DNA of 8,705 nucleotides from Akkermansiaceae bacterium (GTDB taxonomy: Bacteria; Verrucomicrobiota; Verrucomicrobiia; Verrucomicrobiales; Akkermansiaceae), in contig JACMMB010000072.1 in the NCBI GenBank assembly GCA_014379305.1, positions 1 through 8,705 on the forward strand, read 5' to 3'. Positions 1 through 6,080 of the stretch are shown in pieces. How positions within the stretch are numbered: the first letter of the stretch is position 1; each line of letters starts with the position of its first letter. The notes beneath the pieces were generated by a model that worked only from the letters and a program-made list of their open reading frames with translations, had not been told where the DNA came from and did no database searches. The translations under genes were made by a program, and so were the position numbers.

Positions 1-415
1 AGCCAGAGGGGTCTTCAAGGACGAGCTTGGCGACGTTTTCCGGATGGAATCCATCGACATCTTTCCGCGGATCAAGGGCGCGGATGACGGTTTCCTCACT
101 GATGTGTTGAGGCAGGGGGAATTGCACCAGAATGCCGTGAACGGCTGGGTCGGCATTGAGTTCGCGGACGACCTGGAGCAGCTCCGCCTGGGTCGTTTCC
201 TCCGGGAGTTCGATTTTGAGCGAATGAAATCCGAGTCCGGCACAGGTGCGGGCTTTCGAGCCGACATAGACCTGCGACGCGGGATCGCTGCCAACGAGGA
301 CCACGGCGAGACCGGGGGTGATGCCCATGGCTATGAGGGCGGCGGTTTCCTCGCGGCATTCCTCGATCACTGCTGCGGAGACGGCTTTTCCATCAAGGAT
401 GCGGGGTCGATTCAT
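1..415 (-). CDS. folD: FolD, bifunctional methylenetetrahydrofolate dehydrogenase/cyclohydrolase (N-terminal part, runs off the left edge)
   Basis: FolD is a cytosolic enzyme that oxidises 5,10-methylene-THF with NADP+ and hydrolyses the methenyl product to 10-formyl-THF, feeding purine and formyl-Met-tRNA synthesis. The minus strand reads 138 codons from ATG at 415-413, beginning MNRPRILDGKAVSA, with no stop before the edge. The family's catalytic motif YVGSK is at residues 50-54 (Tyr50, Lys54). VQFPLPQHIS starts at residue 98, and the KDVDGFHPEN motif carries the conserved Asp121. These match E. coli FolD numbering, so the start is well supported. The family usually has about 280-300 residues, so the NADP-binding Rossmann half is missing only because the window ends. 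No Shine-Dalgarno precedes the start; the minus-strand leader just before ATG is C-rich. The gene is divergent from the phosphodiesterase gene. Confidence 0.95.
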   Translation of the reverse strand, partial: MNRPRILDGKAVSAAVIEECREETAALIAMGITPGLAVVLVGSDPASQVYVGSKARTCAGLGFHSLKIELPEETTQAELLQVVRELNADPAVHGILVQFPLPQHISEETVIRALDPRKDVDGFHPENVAKLVLEDPSG

Positions 416-427
416 GGGGGAGGTTTG

Positions 428-457
428 ATTATCGCGGATCGAACGTCCAACTTTGAA
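428..457 (-). promoter_or_regulatory. Weak candidate promoter for folD
   Basis: On the minus strand, TTCAAA (457-452) and GATAAT (433-428) are separated by 18 bases, giving 4/6 and 5/6 matches to the sigma-70 hexamers. The -10 lies 12 bases upstream of the folD ATG, so the leader would be very short. The call rests only on hexamer matching. The -35 overlaps the candidate -35 of the plus-strand promoter. Confidence 0.25.
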
Positions 458-482
458 CTTCAGGGAAGGAAGAAATTATTTT
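453..482 (+). promoter_or_regulatory. Weak candidate promoter for the YmdB-like gene
   Basis: TTGAAC (453-458) and TATTTT (477-482) are 18 bases apart, 4/6 matches each, and sit about 40 bases upstream of the ATG at 523. It is the best plus-strand pair I see in the 107-base divergent gap. It overlaps the minus-strand candidate, so the two would compete if both were real. Confidence 0.25.
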
Positions 483-522
483 GTGGTTGTCCGTGTGTTG
501 AAATGCCGGACATTCCAGCCCG

Positions 523-1368
523 ATGAGCGAAGCTAAAAACGATGGGGGAATCCGCATACTTTTCCTCGGCGATGTGGTCGGCGAGCCAGGTAGAAGGGCT
601 GTCATCGAGCAGTTGGCAAGCATCAGGGAGGAGCATTCCCTGGATTTCATCATCGTCAATGGCGAGAACTCCGCCGGAGGCCGTGGAATTACTCCTAAAA
701 TTTCCATTGATCTGCTGCGGGCCGGAGCAGCAGTCATCACCACCGGGGATCATGTCTGGGATCAGCAGGAAATCGTGAGCTATTTCCCGACCGAGCCAAG
801 GCTGCTGCGACCGATCAATTATCCGGTGGGAACTCCGGGCAATGGCAGTGTCGTTTTGGAAACCGCGAAGGGTAAAGTGGCCGTCATCCAAGCCCAGGGC
901 CGCTCCTTCATCCAGCCGCCGTTGGAAAATCCATTTCTCATGGTGGAAGCCGAAGCGGCACGGTTGAAAGAGCAGGGGATTGAGGTAATCGTTCTCGATT
1001 TCCATGCGGAAACCACGTCCGAGAAAATCGCGATGGGGCGGATGTTGGACGGCAAGGTGTCCCTGGTCGTGGGCACGCATACCCACGTTCAAACGGCCGA
1101 TGAGACGATTTTTCCCAATGGCACCGGGTATTTGACGGATGCCGGAATGTGCGGCCCGGAAGAATCTGTGCTTGGGCGTTGCATCGATTCCGTGGTGTGG
1201 CGATTCAGGACAGGGATGCCTACCCGTTTCCCGATTGCGAAGGGTGCGGTGAAAATCTGCGGAGTGATTATCGAGGCCGAGGTAAGCACCGGTCGCTGCC
1301 TGCAGATCGAGAGATTTGTTAGAAAACTCGAGGATTTCAGCGGGGACGAGCCATCCGAGGGCGCTTAG
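523..1368 (+). CDS. YmdB-family metallophosphoesterase (TIGR00282 type, cyclic-nucleotide phosphodiesterase)
   Basis: This 281-residue protein resembles Bacillus YmdB, a two-metal cytosolic phosphodiesterase acting on 2',3'-cyclic nucleotides and cAMP and linked there to biofilm and motility control. The physiological role here is not deducible. Metal-site motifs appear in order: GDVVGEPGRR (Asp17), NGENSAGGRG (Glu48, Asn49), GDHVWD (Asp76, His77), DFHAETTSEK (His161) and GTHTHVQTAD (His186, His188). The spacing of the last three matches B. subtilis His150/His175/His177 with an offset of 11. Asp76 stands where the family normally has a metal-ligand Asn (GNHVWD). Length is slightly above the usual 260-270 because of about 9 extra N-terminal residues and a short acidic C-terminal tail. 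A start at 523 puts the GDVV motif at residue 16, close to its usual place. No Shine-Dalgarno is present. The gene is divergent from folD, and no terminator is obvious before the tuf promoter. Confidence 0.92.
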   Translation: MSEAKNDGGIRILFLGDVVGEPGRRAVIEQLASIREEHSLDFIIVNGENSAGGRGITPKISIDLLRAGAAVITTGDHVWDQQEIVSYFPTEPRLLRPINYPVGTPGNGSVVLETAKGKVAVIQAQGRSFIQPPLENPFLMVEAEAARLKEQGIEVIVLDFHAETTSEKIAMGRMLDGKVSLVVGTHTHVQTADETIFPNGTGYLTDAGMCGPEESVLGRCIDSVVWRFRTGMPTRFPIAKGAVKICGVIIEAEVSTGRCLQIERFVRKLEDFSGDEPSEGA

Positions 1369-1421
1369 AAGCTTGTAATATCAAGAGTTTGCGAGAAAGT
1401 GACAAAACAATCATATTTTTT

Positions 1422-1449
1422 TTGACAGAGGGGTGCGCTTTGTTAATGT
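1422..1449 (+). promoter_or_regulatory. Strong sigma-70-type promoter of the tRNA-Thr–tuf unit
   Basis: A perfect TTGACA (1422-1427) is followed after 16 bases by TAATGT (1444-1449). An A/T tract, TCATATTTTTTT (1411-1422), abuts the -35 like an UP element. Transcription would start near 1456, leaving about 110 bases of leader before tRNA-Thr. The perfect -35, the upstream A/T tract and the position ahead of a stable-RNA/tuf unit support the call. The -10 is non-canonical, so its exact register is uncertain. Confidence 0.7.
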
Positions 1450-1482
1450 CCGCCCGCTCTTCCCCAAATAAAGTCAGGGGTG

Positions 1483-1527
1483 CCGCGCCCAGTCCCGGGT
1501 TTAATCGAGACAGGTCGCGGTTCTTTT
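1483..1527 (+). other. Leader stem-loop followed by a T-rich run, before tRNA-Thr
   Basis: CCGCGCC (1483-1489) pairs with GGTCGCGG (1513-1520) with one bulged T, closing a 23-base loop. TTCTTTT (1521-1527) follows immediately. The layout resembles a weak intrinsic attenuator in the leader of the tuf transcript, but the loop is large and the T run is interrupted by C. It may equally be a structural spacer for tRNA 5' processing. Confidence 0.3.
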
Positions 1528-1564
1528 GTCGGCATTAAGGATAAGCTCACAAACAATCCAATTT

Positions 1565-1639
<75 letters not shown>

Positions 1640-1692
1640 CGGCCTACTACATTACCATTTCTCAATAAAGTCTCAGCGAAACCACAACCACC

Positions 1693-2877
1693 ATGGCAAA
1701 AGAAGCATTCCAACGCAATAAGCCGCACGTAAATATCGGCACAATCGGTCACGTTGACCACGGCAAAACCACCCTCACCGCAGCAATCACGAATACGCTC
1801 GCTGACAAAGGCCTAGCCCAAAAGAAGAGCTATGCGGATATCGACGCAGCTCCCGAAGAACGTGAGCGCGGCATCACCATCAACACCGCCCACGTGGAAT
1901 ATGAGACAGTGAAACGTCACTATGCTCACGTGGATTGTCCCGGACACGCCGACTATGTGAAAAACATGATCACCGGTGCGGCGCAGATGGACGGCGCGAT
2001 TCTTGTCTGCTCCGCTGCGGACGGCCCGATGCCGCAAACCCGCGAGCATATTCTGCTGGCCCGCCAGGTGGGTGTTCCCGCTCTCGTTGTTTTCATGAAC
2101 AAGGTTGACCTGGTCGATGACGAAGAACTTCTCGAGCTGGTTGAAATGGAAATCCGTGATCTGCTTTCAAGCTACGAATATCCGGGTGACGACATCCCGA
2201 TCGTCAAAGGTTCGGCAAAGCTTGCCCTTGATGGCGACGAAGCCCAGAAGGAAAACATCATGAAGCTCATGGATGCGGTTGACTCGTATATTCCAGAGCC
2301 TGAGCGTCCGATTGACAAAACCTTCCTCATGCCCATCGAGGACGTGTTCTCGATAGAAGGCCGTGGAACCGTCTGCACAGGACGTGTCGAACGCGGTATC
2401 GTCAAGAAAATGGAAGAGGTGGAGATCGTCGGCATCCGCGACACCCAGAAAACCACCGTTACGGATATTGAAATGTTCCGTAAACTTCTCGACGAAGGTC
2501 GTGCGGGTGACAACGTCGGTCTTCTCGTCCGCGGCCTCAAAAAGAACGATGTCGAGCGCGGCCAGGTGATGGCCAAGCCAGGCACTGTGAAAGGCCACAA
2601 GAAATTCAAATCGGAAATTTACGTTCTTTCCAAAGAAGAAGGCGGTCGCCACACCCCTTTCTTTTCGAACTATCGTCCGCAATTCTATTTCCGAACCACT
2701 GACGTAACCGGCAGTATCAAACTCCCTGATGGAGTCGAAATGGTGATGCCTGGTGATAATATCGGCCTTGAGGTTGAGCTTATCACCCCGATCGCCATGG
2801 AACCAACCATGCGTTTCGCCATCCGCGAAGGTGGCCGCACGGTCGGTGCCGGCCGGGTTGGTGAAATTGTCGAATAA
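1693..2877 (+). CDS. tuf: Elongation factor Tu
   Basis: EF-Tu is the cytosolic GTPase that delivers aminoacyl-tRNA to the ribosomal A site. The 394-residue length is normal. The GTPase domain shows G1 GHVDHGKT (19-26), switch I RGITI (59-63), G3 DCPGH (81-85) and G4 NKVD (136-139). The G5 loop reads GSAKLAL (173-179) where the E. coli order is GSALKAL. Gln125 in LARQVGVP corresponds to the kirromycin-site Gln. Domain II includes GRGTVCTGRVERG, and domain III ends in REGGRTVGAGRVGEIVE, both family hallmarks. The ATG at 1693 gives the canonical MAKE start. The leader before it, ACCACAACCACC (1681-1692), has no Shine-Dalgarno although this should be among the most abundant proteins of the cell. 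Expression is likely from the promoter at 1422-1449. The gene is followed by a strong hairpin and tRNA-Trp. Confidence 0.99.
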   Translation: MAKEAFQRNKPHVNIGTIGHVDHGKTTLTAAITNTLADKGLAQKKSYADIDAAPEERERGITINTAHVEYETVKRHYAHVDCPGHADYVKNMITGAAQMDGAILVCSAADGPMPQTREHILLARQVGVPALVVFMNKVDLVDDEELLELVEMEIRDLLSSYEYPGDDIPIVKGSAKLALDGDEAQKENIMKLMDAVDSYIPEPERPIDKTFLMPIEDVFSIEGRGTVCTGRVERGIVKKMEEVEIVGIRDTQKTTVTDIEMFRKLLDEGRAGDNVGLLVRGLKKNDVERGQVMAKPGTVKGHKKFKSEIYVLSKEEGGRHTPFFSNYRPQFYFRTTDVTGSIKLPDGVEMVMPGDNIGLEVELITPIAMEPTMRFAIREGGRTVGAGRVGEIVE

Positions 2878-2930
2878 ATCAATCCATCGGCACCGTTGAG
2901 GAATTGACTTTCCTATACGAGCCAAGCTCT

Positions 2931-2960
2931 TGGGGCACCCCGCTAAACCGGGGTGCCCTA
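2931..2960 (+). terminator. Strong GC hairpin after tuf, lacking a T-tract
   Basis: GGGCACCCCG (2933-2942) pairs perfectly with CGGGGTGCCC (2949-2958) around a six-base loop. A G·T and a T-A pair extend the stem at its base to 2931-2960. It begins 53 bases after the tuf stop and 36 bases before tRNA-Trp. The following bases, AAATCGCC, are not T-rich, so it is not a standard intrinsic terminator. It could stabilise the tuf mRNA 3' end, act as a processing site, or cause partial termination that lowers secE-nusG expression relative to tuf. Confidence 0.6.
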
Positions 2961-2995
2961 AAATCGCCTCGAAACCTCACTTATTTCCGAAAAAC

Positions 2996-3071
2996 GCGTC
3001 AGTAGTTCAATTGGTAGAGCGTCGGTCTCCAAAACCGAATGTTGGGGGTTCGAGTCCCTCCTGGCGTGCCA
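2996..3071 (+). tRNA. tRNA-Trp (anticodon CCA), CCA end encoded
   Basis: The body closely resembles bacterial tRNA-Trp. The D arm GTTC-AATTGGTA-GAGC is followed by anticodon stem TCGGT/ACCGA with loop CTCCAAA (anticodon CCA at 3029-3031). The T stem GGGGG/CCCTC closes loop TTCGAGT. The acceptor GCGTCAG (2996-3002) pairs with CTGGCGT (3061-3067). Discriminator G3068, a tryptophan identity base, precedes the encoded CCA at 3069-3071. The end pair G1·U72 is a wobble and U4·G69 is another. The gene sits 25 bases before secE, the same place as the single tRNA-Trp found before secE-nusG in many bacteria. Confidence 0.97.
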
Positions 3072-3096
3072 TTTTTACTTCAACCCAACTTCCTGA

Positions 3097-3420
3097 ATGA
3101 CTTTCCTTGAATATTTTAAGATCGGCAATAGTTGGATCACTTCCGGCATTCTCTACGCGGTCCTCCTCATCATCGTGGTGCTGATCATCCGTTACTTCGC
3201 CAGGATTTCCAGTTTTCTGCGCGAGGTCAAAGGTGAGCTTCGCAAGGCCAGCTGGCCATGGGAATCGGACCCCAAGATCAAAGGCTTCAAGAAATATAAG
3301 GAACTCGTTGATTCCACCATCGTGGTTCTGATCGCAATGATCCTACTCGCCGCCTTCGTTCAATTCTGGGATTTCCTTCAGGTTCTGACCGTGGGTTTCC
3401 TCACCGAAATCTTCCGTTAA
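3097..3420 (+). CDS. secE: Preprotein translocase subunit SecE
   Basis: SecE clamps SecY in the SecYEG inner-membrane channel. The 107-residue protein has a first hydrophobic helix at about residues 17-34. The conserved cytoplasmic amphipathic motif REVKGELRKASWPW is at 42-55, with the diagnostic K-x-x-WP. The conserved membrane helix begins STIVVLIAM at residue 73 and runs to about 94. Between the WP motif and this helix lies a Lys-rich stretch (56-72) longer than the roughly 8-10 residues typical of minimal SecE. The start at 3097 is the only sensible ATG after tRNA-Trp. The leader TTTTTACTTCAACCCAACTTCCTGA has no Shine-Dalgarno (key bases: pyrimidine and A rich). The gene is followed 51 bases later by nusG, the near-universal secE-nusG pairing. 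Confidence 0.97.
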   Translation: MTFLEYFKIGNSWITSGILYAVLLIIVVLIIRYFARISSFLREVKGELRKASWPWESDPKIKGFKKYKELVDSTIVVLIAMILLAAFVQFWDFLQVLTVGFLTEIFR

Positions 3421-3471
3421 TATTTCTTTCCACACATTCCTTCACTCATTACAGCTAAATACCCGCTTCTC

Positions 3472-4041
3472 ATGCCAGAGACCGCCCCATACAAAGACCA
3501 ATGGTATGTCGTCCAAGTCCTTTCCGGACAGGAAGGGAAGGTGCGTGACCGCATCGCCCGTCAGGTTGAGTCCGATGAGATGCAGGATTACATTCGTGAA
3601 GTTCTCGTGCCGACGGAGATTGTCTCCGAAATCAAACGGGGTAAGAAAACCGAAACGAAAAAGAAGTTTTTCCCCGGCTATATCATCGTCAACATGAACC
3701 TGGCCACCGAGGACAACCAGCTGGTCGAGAAAACGTGGTTTTTCATCAAGGAAATGGAAGGGGTAATCGGCTTTGCAGGAACCAAGGACCGACCCACTCC
3801 GATGCGCCCGCGCGAGGTCGAGGCCATGCTTTCCCAGATCCAGGAGCGCGAGGAAGTCGTCCGCCCCGCCATTTCCTTTGAAGTCGGTGATACCGTGAAA
3901 GTCGCCGACGGCCCTTTCCAATCCCAAAGCGGAATCGTCGAGGAAATCGATCCGGAGCGCGGCAAGCTACGCGTTTCCGTCTCTATCTTCGGACGCAGCA
4001 CACCCGTCGAACTCGAATACTGGCAAGTCGAACGTGAATAA
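3472..4041 (+). CDS. nusG: Transcription elongation and antitermination factor NusG
   Basis: NusG binds the RNA polymerase clamp through its NGN domain and Rho or ribosomal protein S10 through its KOW domain, coupling transcription to translation or to termination. The 189 residues contain the NGN start QWYVVQVLSGQE (10-21), the conserved KKKFFPGYI (63-71) and the KOW domain at about 137-170. The C-terminal IFGRSTPVELEY (172-183) includes Phe173, the counterpart of E. coli Phe165 at the S10/Rho interface. The usual DGPF-x-x-F motif reads DGPFQSQSG here, with Gln152 in place of the aromatic residue. The ATG at 3472 gives a short, typical N-terminal extension before the NGN strand. No Shine-Dalgarno is visible; the leader is A/C/T-rich. 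It lies 61 bases before rplK. Confidence 0.98.
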   Translation: MPETAPYKDQWYVVQVLSGQEGKVRDRIARQVESDEMQDYIREVLVPTEIVSEIKRGKKTETKKKFFPGYIIVNMNLATEDNQLVEKTWFFIKEMEGVIGFAGTKDRPTPMRPREVEAMLSQIQEREEVVRPAISFEVGDTVKVADGPFQSQSGIVEEIDPERGKLRVSVSIFGRSTPVELEYWQVERE

Positions 4042-4070
4042 GCCGCAGTTCTTTTTTTAATCAAAATCTC

Positions 4071-4088
4071 AACACCAACCTCACCGCA
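4071..4088 (+). other. A/C-rich leader element before rplK (copy 1 of a shared motif)
   Basis: This 18-base element, AACACCAACCTCACCGCA, lies 14 bases before the rplK ATG. It matches 16 of 18 bases with 6686-6703, just before rpoB. It is nearly G-free and looks unstructured. It may aid ribosome recruitment in a genome that does not seem to use Shine-Dalgarno sequences; that role is inference. Confidence 0.4.
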
Positions 4089-4102
4089 ACCCCGCATCAA
4101 TC

Positions 4103-4531
4103 ATGGCCAAGGAAGTCGTCAAAATTATCAAACTCCAGATCAACGCCGGAGCCGCCAACCCATCTCCACCCGTCGGCCCGGCCCTCGGTCAGGCGGGTGT
4201 CAACATCATGGCATTCTGTAAGGAATTCAATGCCGCCACCCAGGCCCAGACCGGAGATGTGCTTCCCGTGGTAATTTCGGTTTACAAAGACAAGTCCTTC
4301 ACCTTCATCACGAAAAAGCCACCTGCCGGAAATCTCTTGAAGAAAGCCGCCGGTCTCGCATCCGGTTCGGGCGAGCCAAACAAGAAAAAAGTCGGCAAGA
4401 TCACCAAAGCAAAACTGATGGAAGTGGTAAGCATAAAAATGCCCGACCTGAACACCAAGGATCCTGAAGCCGCCGCCCGCATCCTGGCCGGCACCGCGCG
4501 CCAGATGGGGCTCGAAGTCGAAGGTATGTAA
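4103..4531 (+). CDS. rplK: 50S ribosomal protein L11 (uL11)
   Basis: L11 binds the GTPase-associated region of 23S rRNA at the stalk base and takes part in EF-Tu/EF-G action and RelA activation. The 142-residue length is standard. The N-terminal domain carries the thiostrepton-contact loop NPSPPVGPALGQ (19-30; Pro22, Pro23). The linker KKPPAGNLLKKAAG (71-84) precedes the C-terminal RNA-binding domain, which holds VGKIT and ends AARILAGTARQMGLEVEGM. All hallmark residues look intact, so no thiopeptide-resistance substitution is evident. The ATG at 4103 gives the canonical MAKEV start. There is no Shine-Dalgarno; the leader is A/C-rich. In enterobacteria rplK-rplA is repressed by L1 binding to the leader, but I could not recognise an L1 site here. 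Confidence 0.99.
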   Translation: MAKEVVKIIKLQINAGAANPSPPVGPALGQAGVNIMAFCKEFNAATQAQTGDVLPVVISVYKDKSFTFITKKPPAGNLLKKAAGLASGSGEPNKKKVGKITKAKLMEVVSIKMPDLNTKDPEAAARILAGTARQMGLEVEGM

Positions 4532-4621
4532 AACAATTTTCCTCGCCGCCTCAAAAAAGGGGCATCCGCAAGAGGGTAGGCCGCAGGGTTTATCCGCTAT
4601 CACTGCAAACCAACAAACATA

Positions 4622-5329
4622 ATGTCCAAACTACGCAGCAAACGCTACCAACAAGCAGTCGCCCTCGTCGAAACCGGCAAAGGCTACACCCTCACAGATG
4701 CGATAAGCACTGTGAAAACCCTACCCGCCCCGAAGTTCACGCCAACCGTCACCCTTTCCTTCCGCCTCGGAGTTGATCCAAGGAAGAGCGATCAAATGGT
4801 GCGTGGCTCCGTTTCCCTTCCGCACGGAACGGGTAAAAACGTCCGCGTGGCCGTGTTTGCCCAAGGTGCGGCCGCCGAAGCCGCGATCGCGGCAGGTGCC
4901 GAGCATGTTGGCTACGAAGATCTGATCAAGAAAGTCCAGGAGGGTTTCGTCGATTTCGATTCCGCGATCGCGACGCCTGATGCGATGGCGGAAGTTCGCA
5001 AAATCGCCCGTGTTCTCGGACCCCGCGGCCTGATGCCCAATCCAAAAACCGGCACCGTCACCGATGACGTCGCCAAGGCTGTCAAAGAAGTGAAGGCAGG
5101 TCGCATCGATTTCAAACTCGACAAGAACGGCAACGTTTCAGGCGCCATTGGGAAAATCTCTTTCGAGCCTATCCAGCTCGAGGAAAATGCCCGTGCGTTT
5201 GTTGACGGTGTGGTTCGCGCCAAGCCAGCCACTGCAAAAGGCAACTACATCCAGGGAGTGACGCTCGCCGCCTCCATGCTTCCCGGCCTTCCTCTCGAGG
5301 CTGCCACTTACACCAAGGCTTCCGCCTAA
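4622..5329 (+). CDS. rplA: 50S ribosomal protein L1 (uL1)
   Basis: L1 forms the mobile L1 stalk that guides deacylated tRNA out of the E site, and in many bacteria it represses its own operon. The 235-residue protein is of normal length. It shows N-terminal MSKLRSKRYQQA, the conserved RGSVSLPHGTGK (61-72) and the signature LGPRGLMPNPKTGTVT (132-147). These are the rRNA-contact and domain II hallmarks. KGNYIQGVTLAASMLPG near the C-terminus is also typical. It starts 90 bases after rplK; this gap holds only a small imperfect stem (4545-4581) of doubtful meaning. The leader CAAACCAACAAACATA lacks a Shine-Dalgarno. The gene is followed 18 bases later by rplJ, so the two are surely cotranscribed. 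Confidence 0.99.
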   Translation: MSKLRSKRYQQAVALVETGKGYTLTDAISTVKTLPAPKFTPTVTLSFRLGVDPRKSDQMVRGSVSLPHGTGKNVRVAVFAQGAAAEAAIAAGAEHVGYEDLIKKVQEGFVDFDSAIATPDAMAEVRKIARVLGPRGLMPNPKTGTVTDDVAKAVKEVKAGRIDFKLDKNGNVSGAIGKISFEPIQLEENARAFVDGVVRAKPATAKGNYIQGVTLAASMLPGLPLEAATYTKASA

Positions 5330-5347
5330 CCCCAGCACGCCAAGACC

Positions 5348-5968
5348 ATGAATCCAGATAAACAAATCATCATTGACAGCCTGCTGGCCCGCGTCAACGA
5401 CTCGCCATACGTCATCGTCATCGATTACACCGGTCTGACCGTTCCCCAGTTCAGTGAACTGCGCAATCGTCTCGATGCCGGTGGTGCCAAATGCACCGTC
5501 GCCAAAAACAGCTACATGCGCAAAGCGCTCGCGGAAGCGGGCCTTCCCGACATCGGCACCCAGCTGATCGGCCAGACAGCCTTTGTCACCGGAAACTCCG
5601 AAGTCTTCATGGCTGCCAAGGCTCTCAAGAACTTCGAAAAAGAGTTTAAAAAACCGGAAATGAAAATCGGCATCCTCGGAGATTCGATTCTCGACGGTGA
5701 TAAACTCAAAGCCATTGCCGACATTCCATCACGCGAAGCGATTCTTTCCCAGCTTCTCAGCGTCATCAATGAGCCGGCCGCCCGCATCGCCCGCGTTATT
5801 CAGGCGAAATTCAACCCGGAAGGCGCTGATTCATCAGCAGGGGATTCCACTCCTGAGGCTGTTGCCGAAGACCAGGATGCGCCCGCTCCGGCGACCGCTG
5901 AAATCGCCGCAGCCAAAGAGGAGCCCGCTCCTCCAGCCGCTGAAGAAACCGAAGCCCCGACCGCCTGA
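5348..5968 (+). CDS. rplJ: 50S ribosomal protein L10 (uL10) with an extended C-terminal tail
   Basis: L10 anchors the L7/L12 dimers to the ribosome at the stalk base. The first 155 residues are typical: MNPDKQIIIDSLLARV, YTGLTVPQFSELRNRL, AKNSYMRKAL (53-61), then LLSVINEPAARIARVIQAKF (136-155), the beginning of the L12-binding helix. Residues from about 157 to 206 form a low-complexity tail rich in Ala, Pro, Glu and Asp with no predicted fold. The total of 206 exceeds the usual 165-180, so the helix that normally carries the L12-binding segments is partly replaced or followed by this acidic tail. The start at 5348 is 18 bases after the rplA stop. The leader CCAGCACGCCAAGACC has no Shine-Dalgarno. 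It is followed by an unusually structured 138-base gap before rplL. Confidence 0.97.
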   Translation: MNPDKQIIIDSLLARVNDSPYVIVIDYTGLTVPQFSELRNRLDAGGAKCTVAKNSYMRKALAEAGLPDIGTQLIGQTAFVTGNSEVFMAAKALKNFEKEFKKPEMKIGILGDSILDGDKLKAIADIPSREAILSQLLSVINEPAARIARVIQAKFNPEGADSSAGDSTPEAVAEDQDAPAPATAEIAAAKEEPAPPAAEETEAPTA

Positions 5969-6038
5969 TATAAAACAATTTGAACGGATGGCCGGCAGCG
6001 TTTCGACGTCATGGCCTGATAATAAATGGTTCCTCGTC

Positions 6039-6080
6039 GGTCTCCAAGCTTGGAGGCTGAAATCACCGGAGGCTCTGGTG
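6039..6080 (+). promoter_or_regulatory. Tandem hairpins in the rplJ–rplL gap (putative RNA control or processing element)
   Basis: GGTCTCCA (6039-6046) pairs with TGGAGGCT (6051-6058) around an AGCT loop, eight pairs including two G·U; its core CTCCAAGCTTGGAG is a perfect 14-base palindrome. Five bases later CACCGGA (6064-6070) pairs with TCTGGTG (6074-6080) around GGC, with one G·U. The pair ends 26 bases before the rplL ATG. A structured spacer could adjust L7/L12 output, needed at four or more copies per L10, by RNA processing or mRNA stabilisation. The structures are read directly; the role is inference. Confidence 0.4.

Noticed and set aside
44..526. 160-residue plus-strand open frame over folD
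   Set aside because: It is antisense to a clear FolD reading frame with catalytic motifs and has no recognisable features of its own.
460..1092. 210-residue minus-strand open frame over the YmdB-like gene
   Set aside because: Shadow of a well-conserved metallophosphoesterase; its composition (His, Asp, Gln rich) is typical of an antisense frame.
1455..1466. boxA-like CGCTCTT near the tuf operon transcription start
   Set aside because: It matches only the first part of boxA, would sit at or before the predicted +1, and no boxB is present.
2167..2925. 252-residue minus-strand open frame over tuf
   Set aside because: Long only because strong codon bias in tuf removes stops on the opposite strand; no family resemblance.
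4050..4060. T run after nusG as an intrinsic terminator
   Set aside because: No stable stem precedes it, and the gap to rplK is only 61 bases in a conserved operon.
4545..4581. Two-part stem between rplK and rplA as an L1 operator
   Set aside because: GCC/GGC and CCTC/GAGG with an asymmetric loop superficially resemble an L1 site, but the loop bases do not match what I remember of L1 targets and the stem is short.
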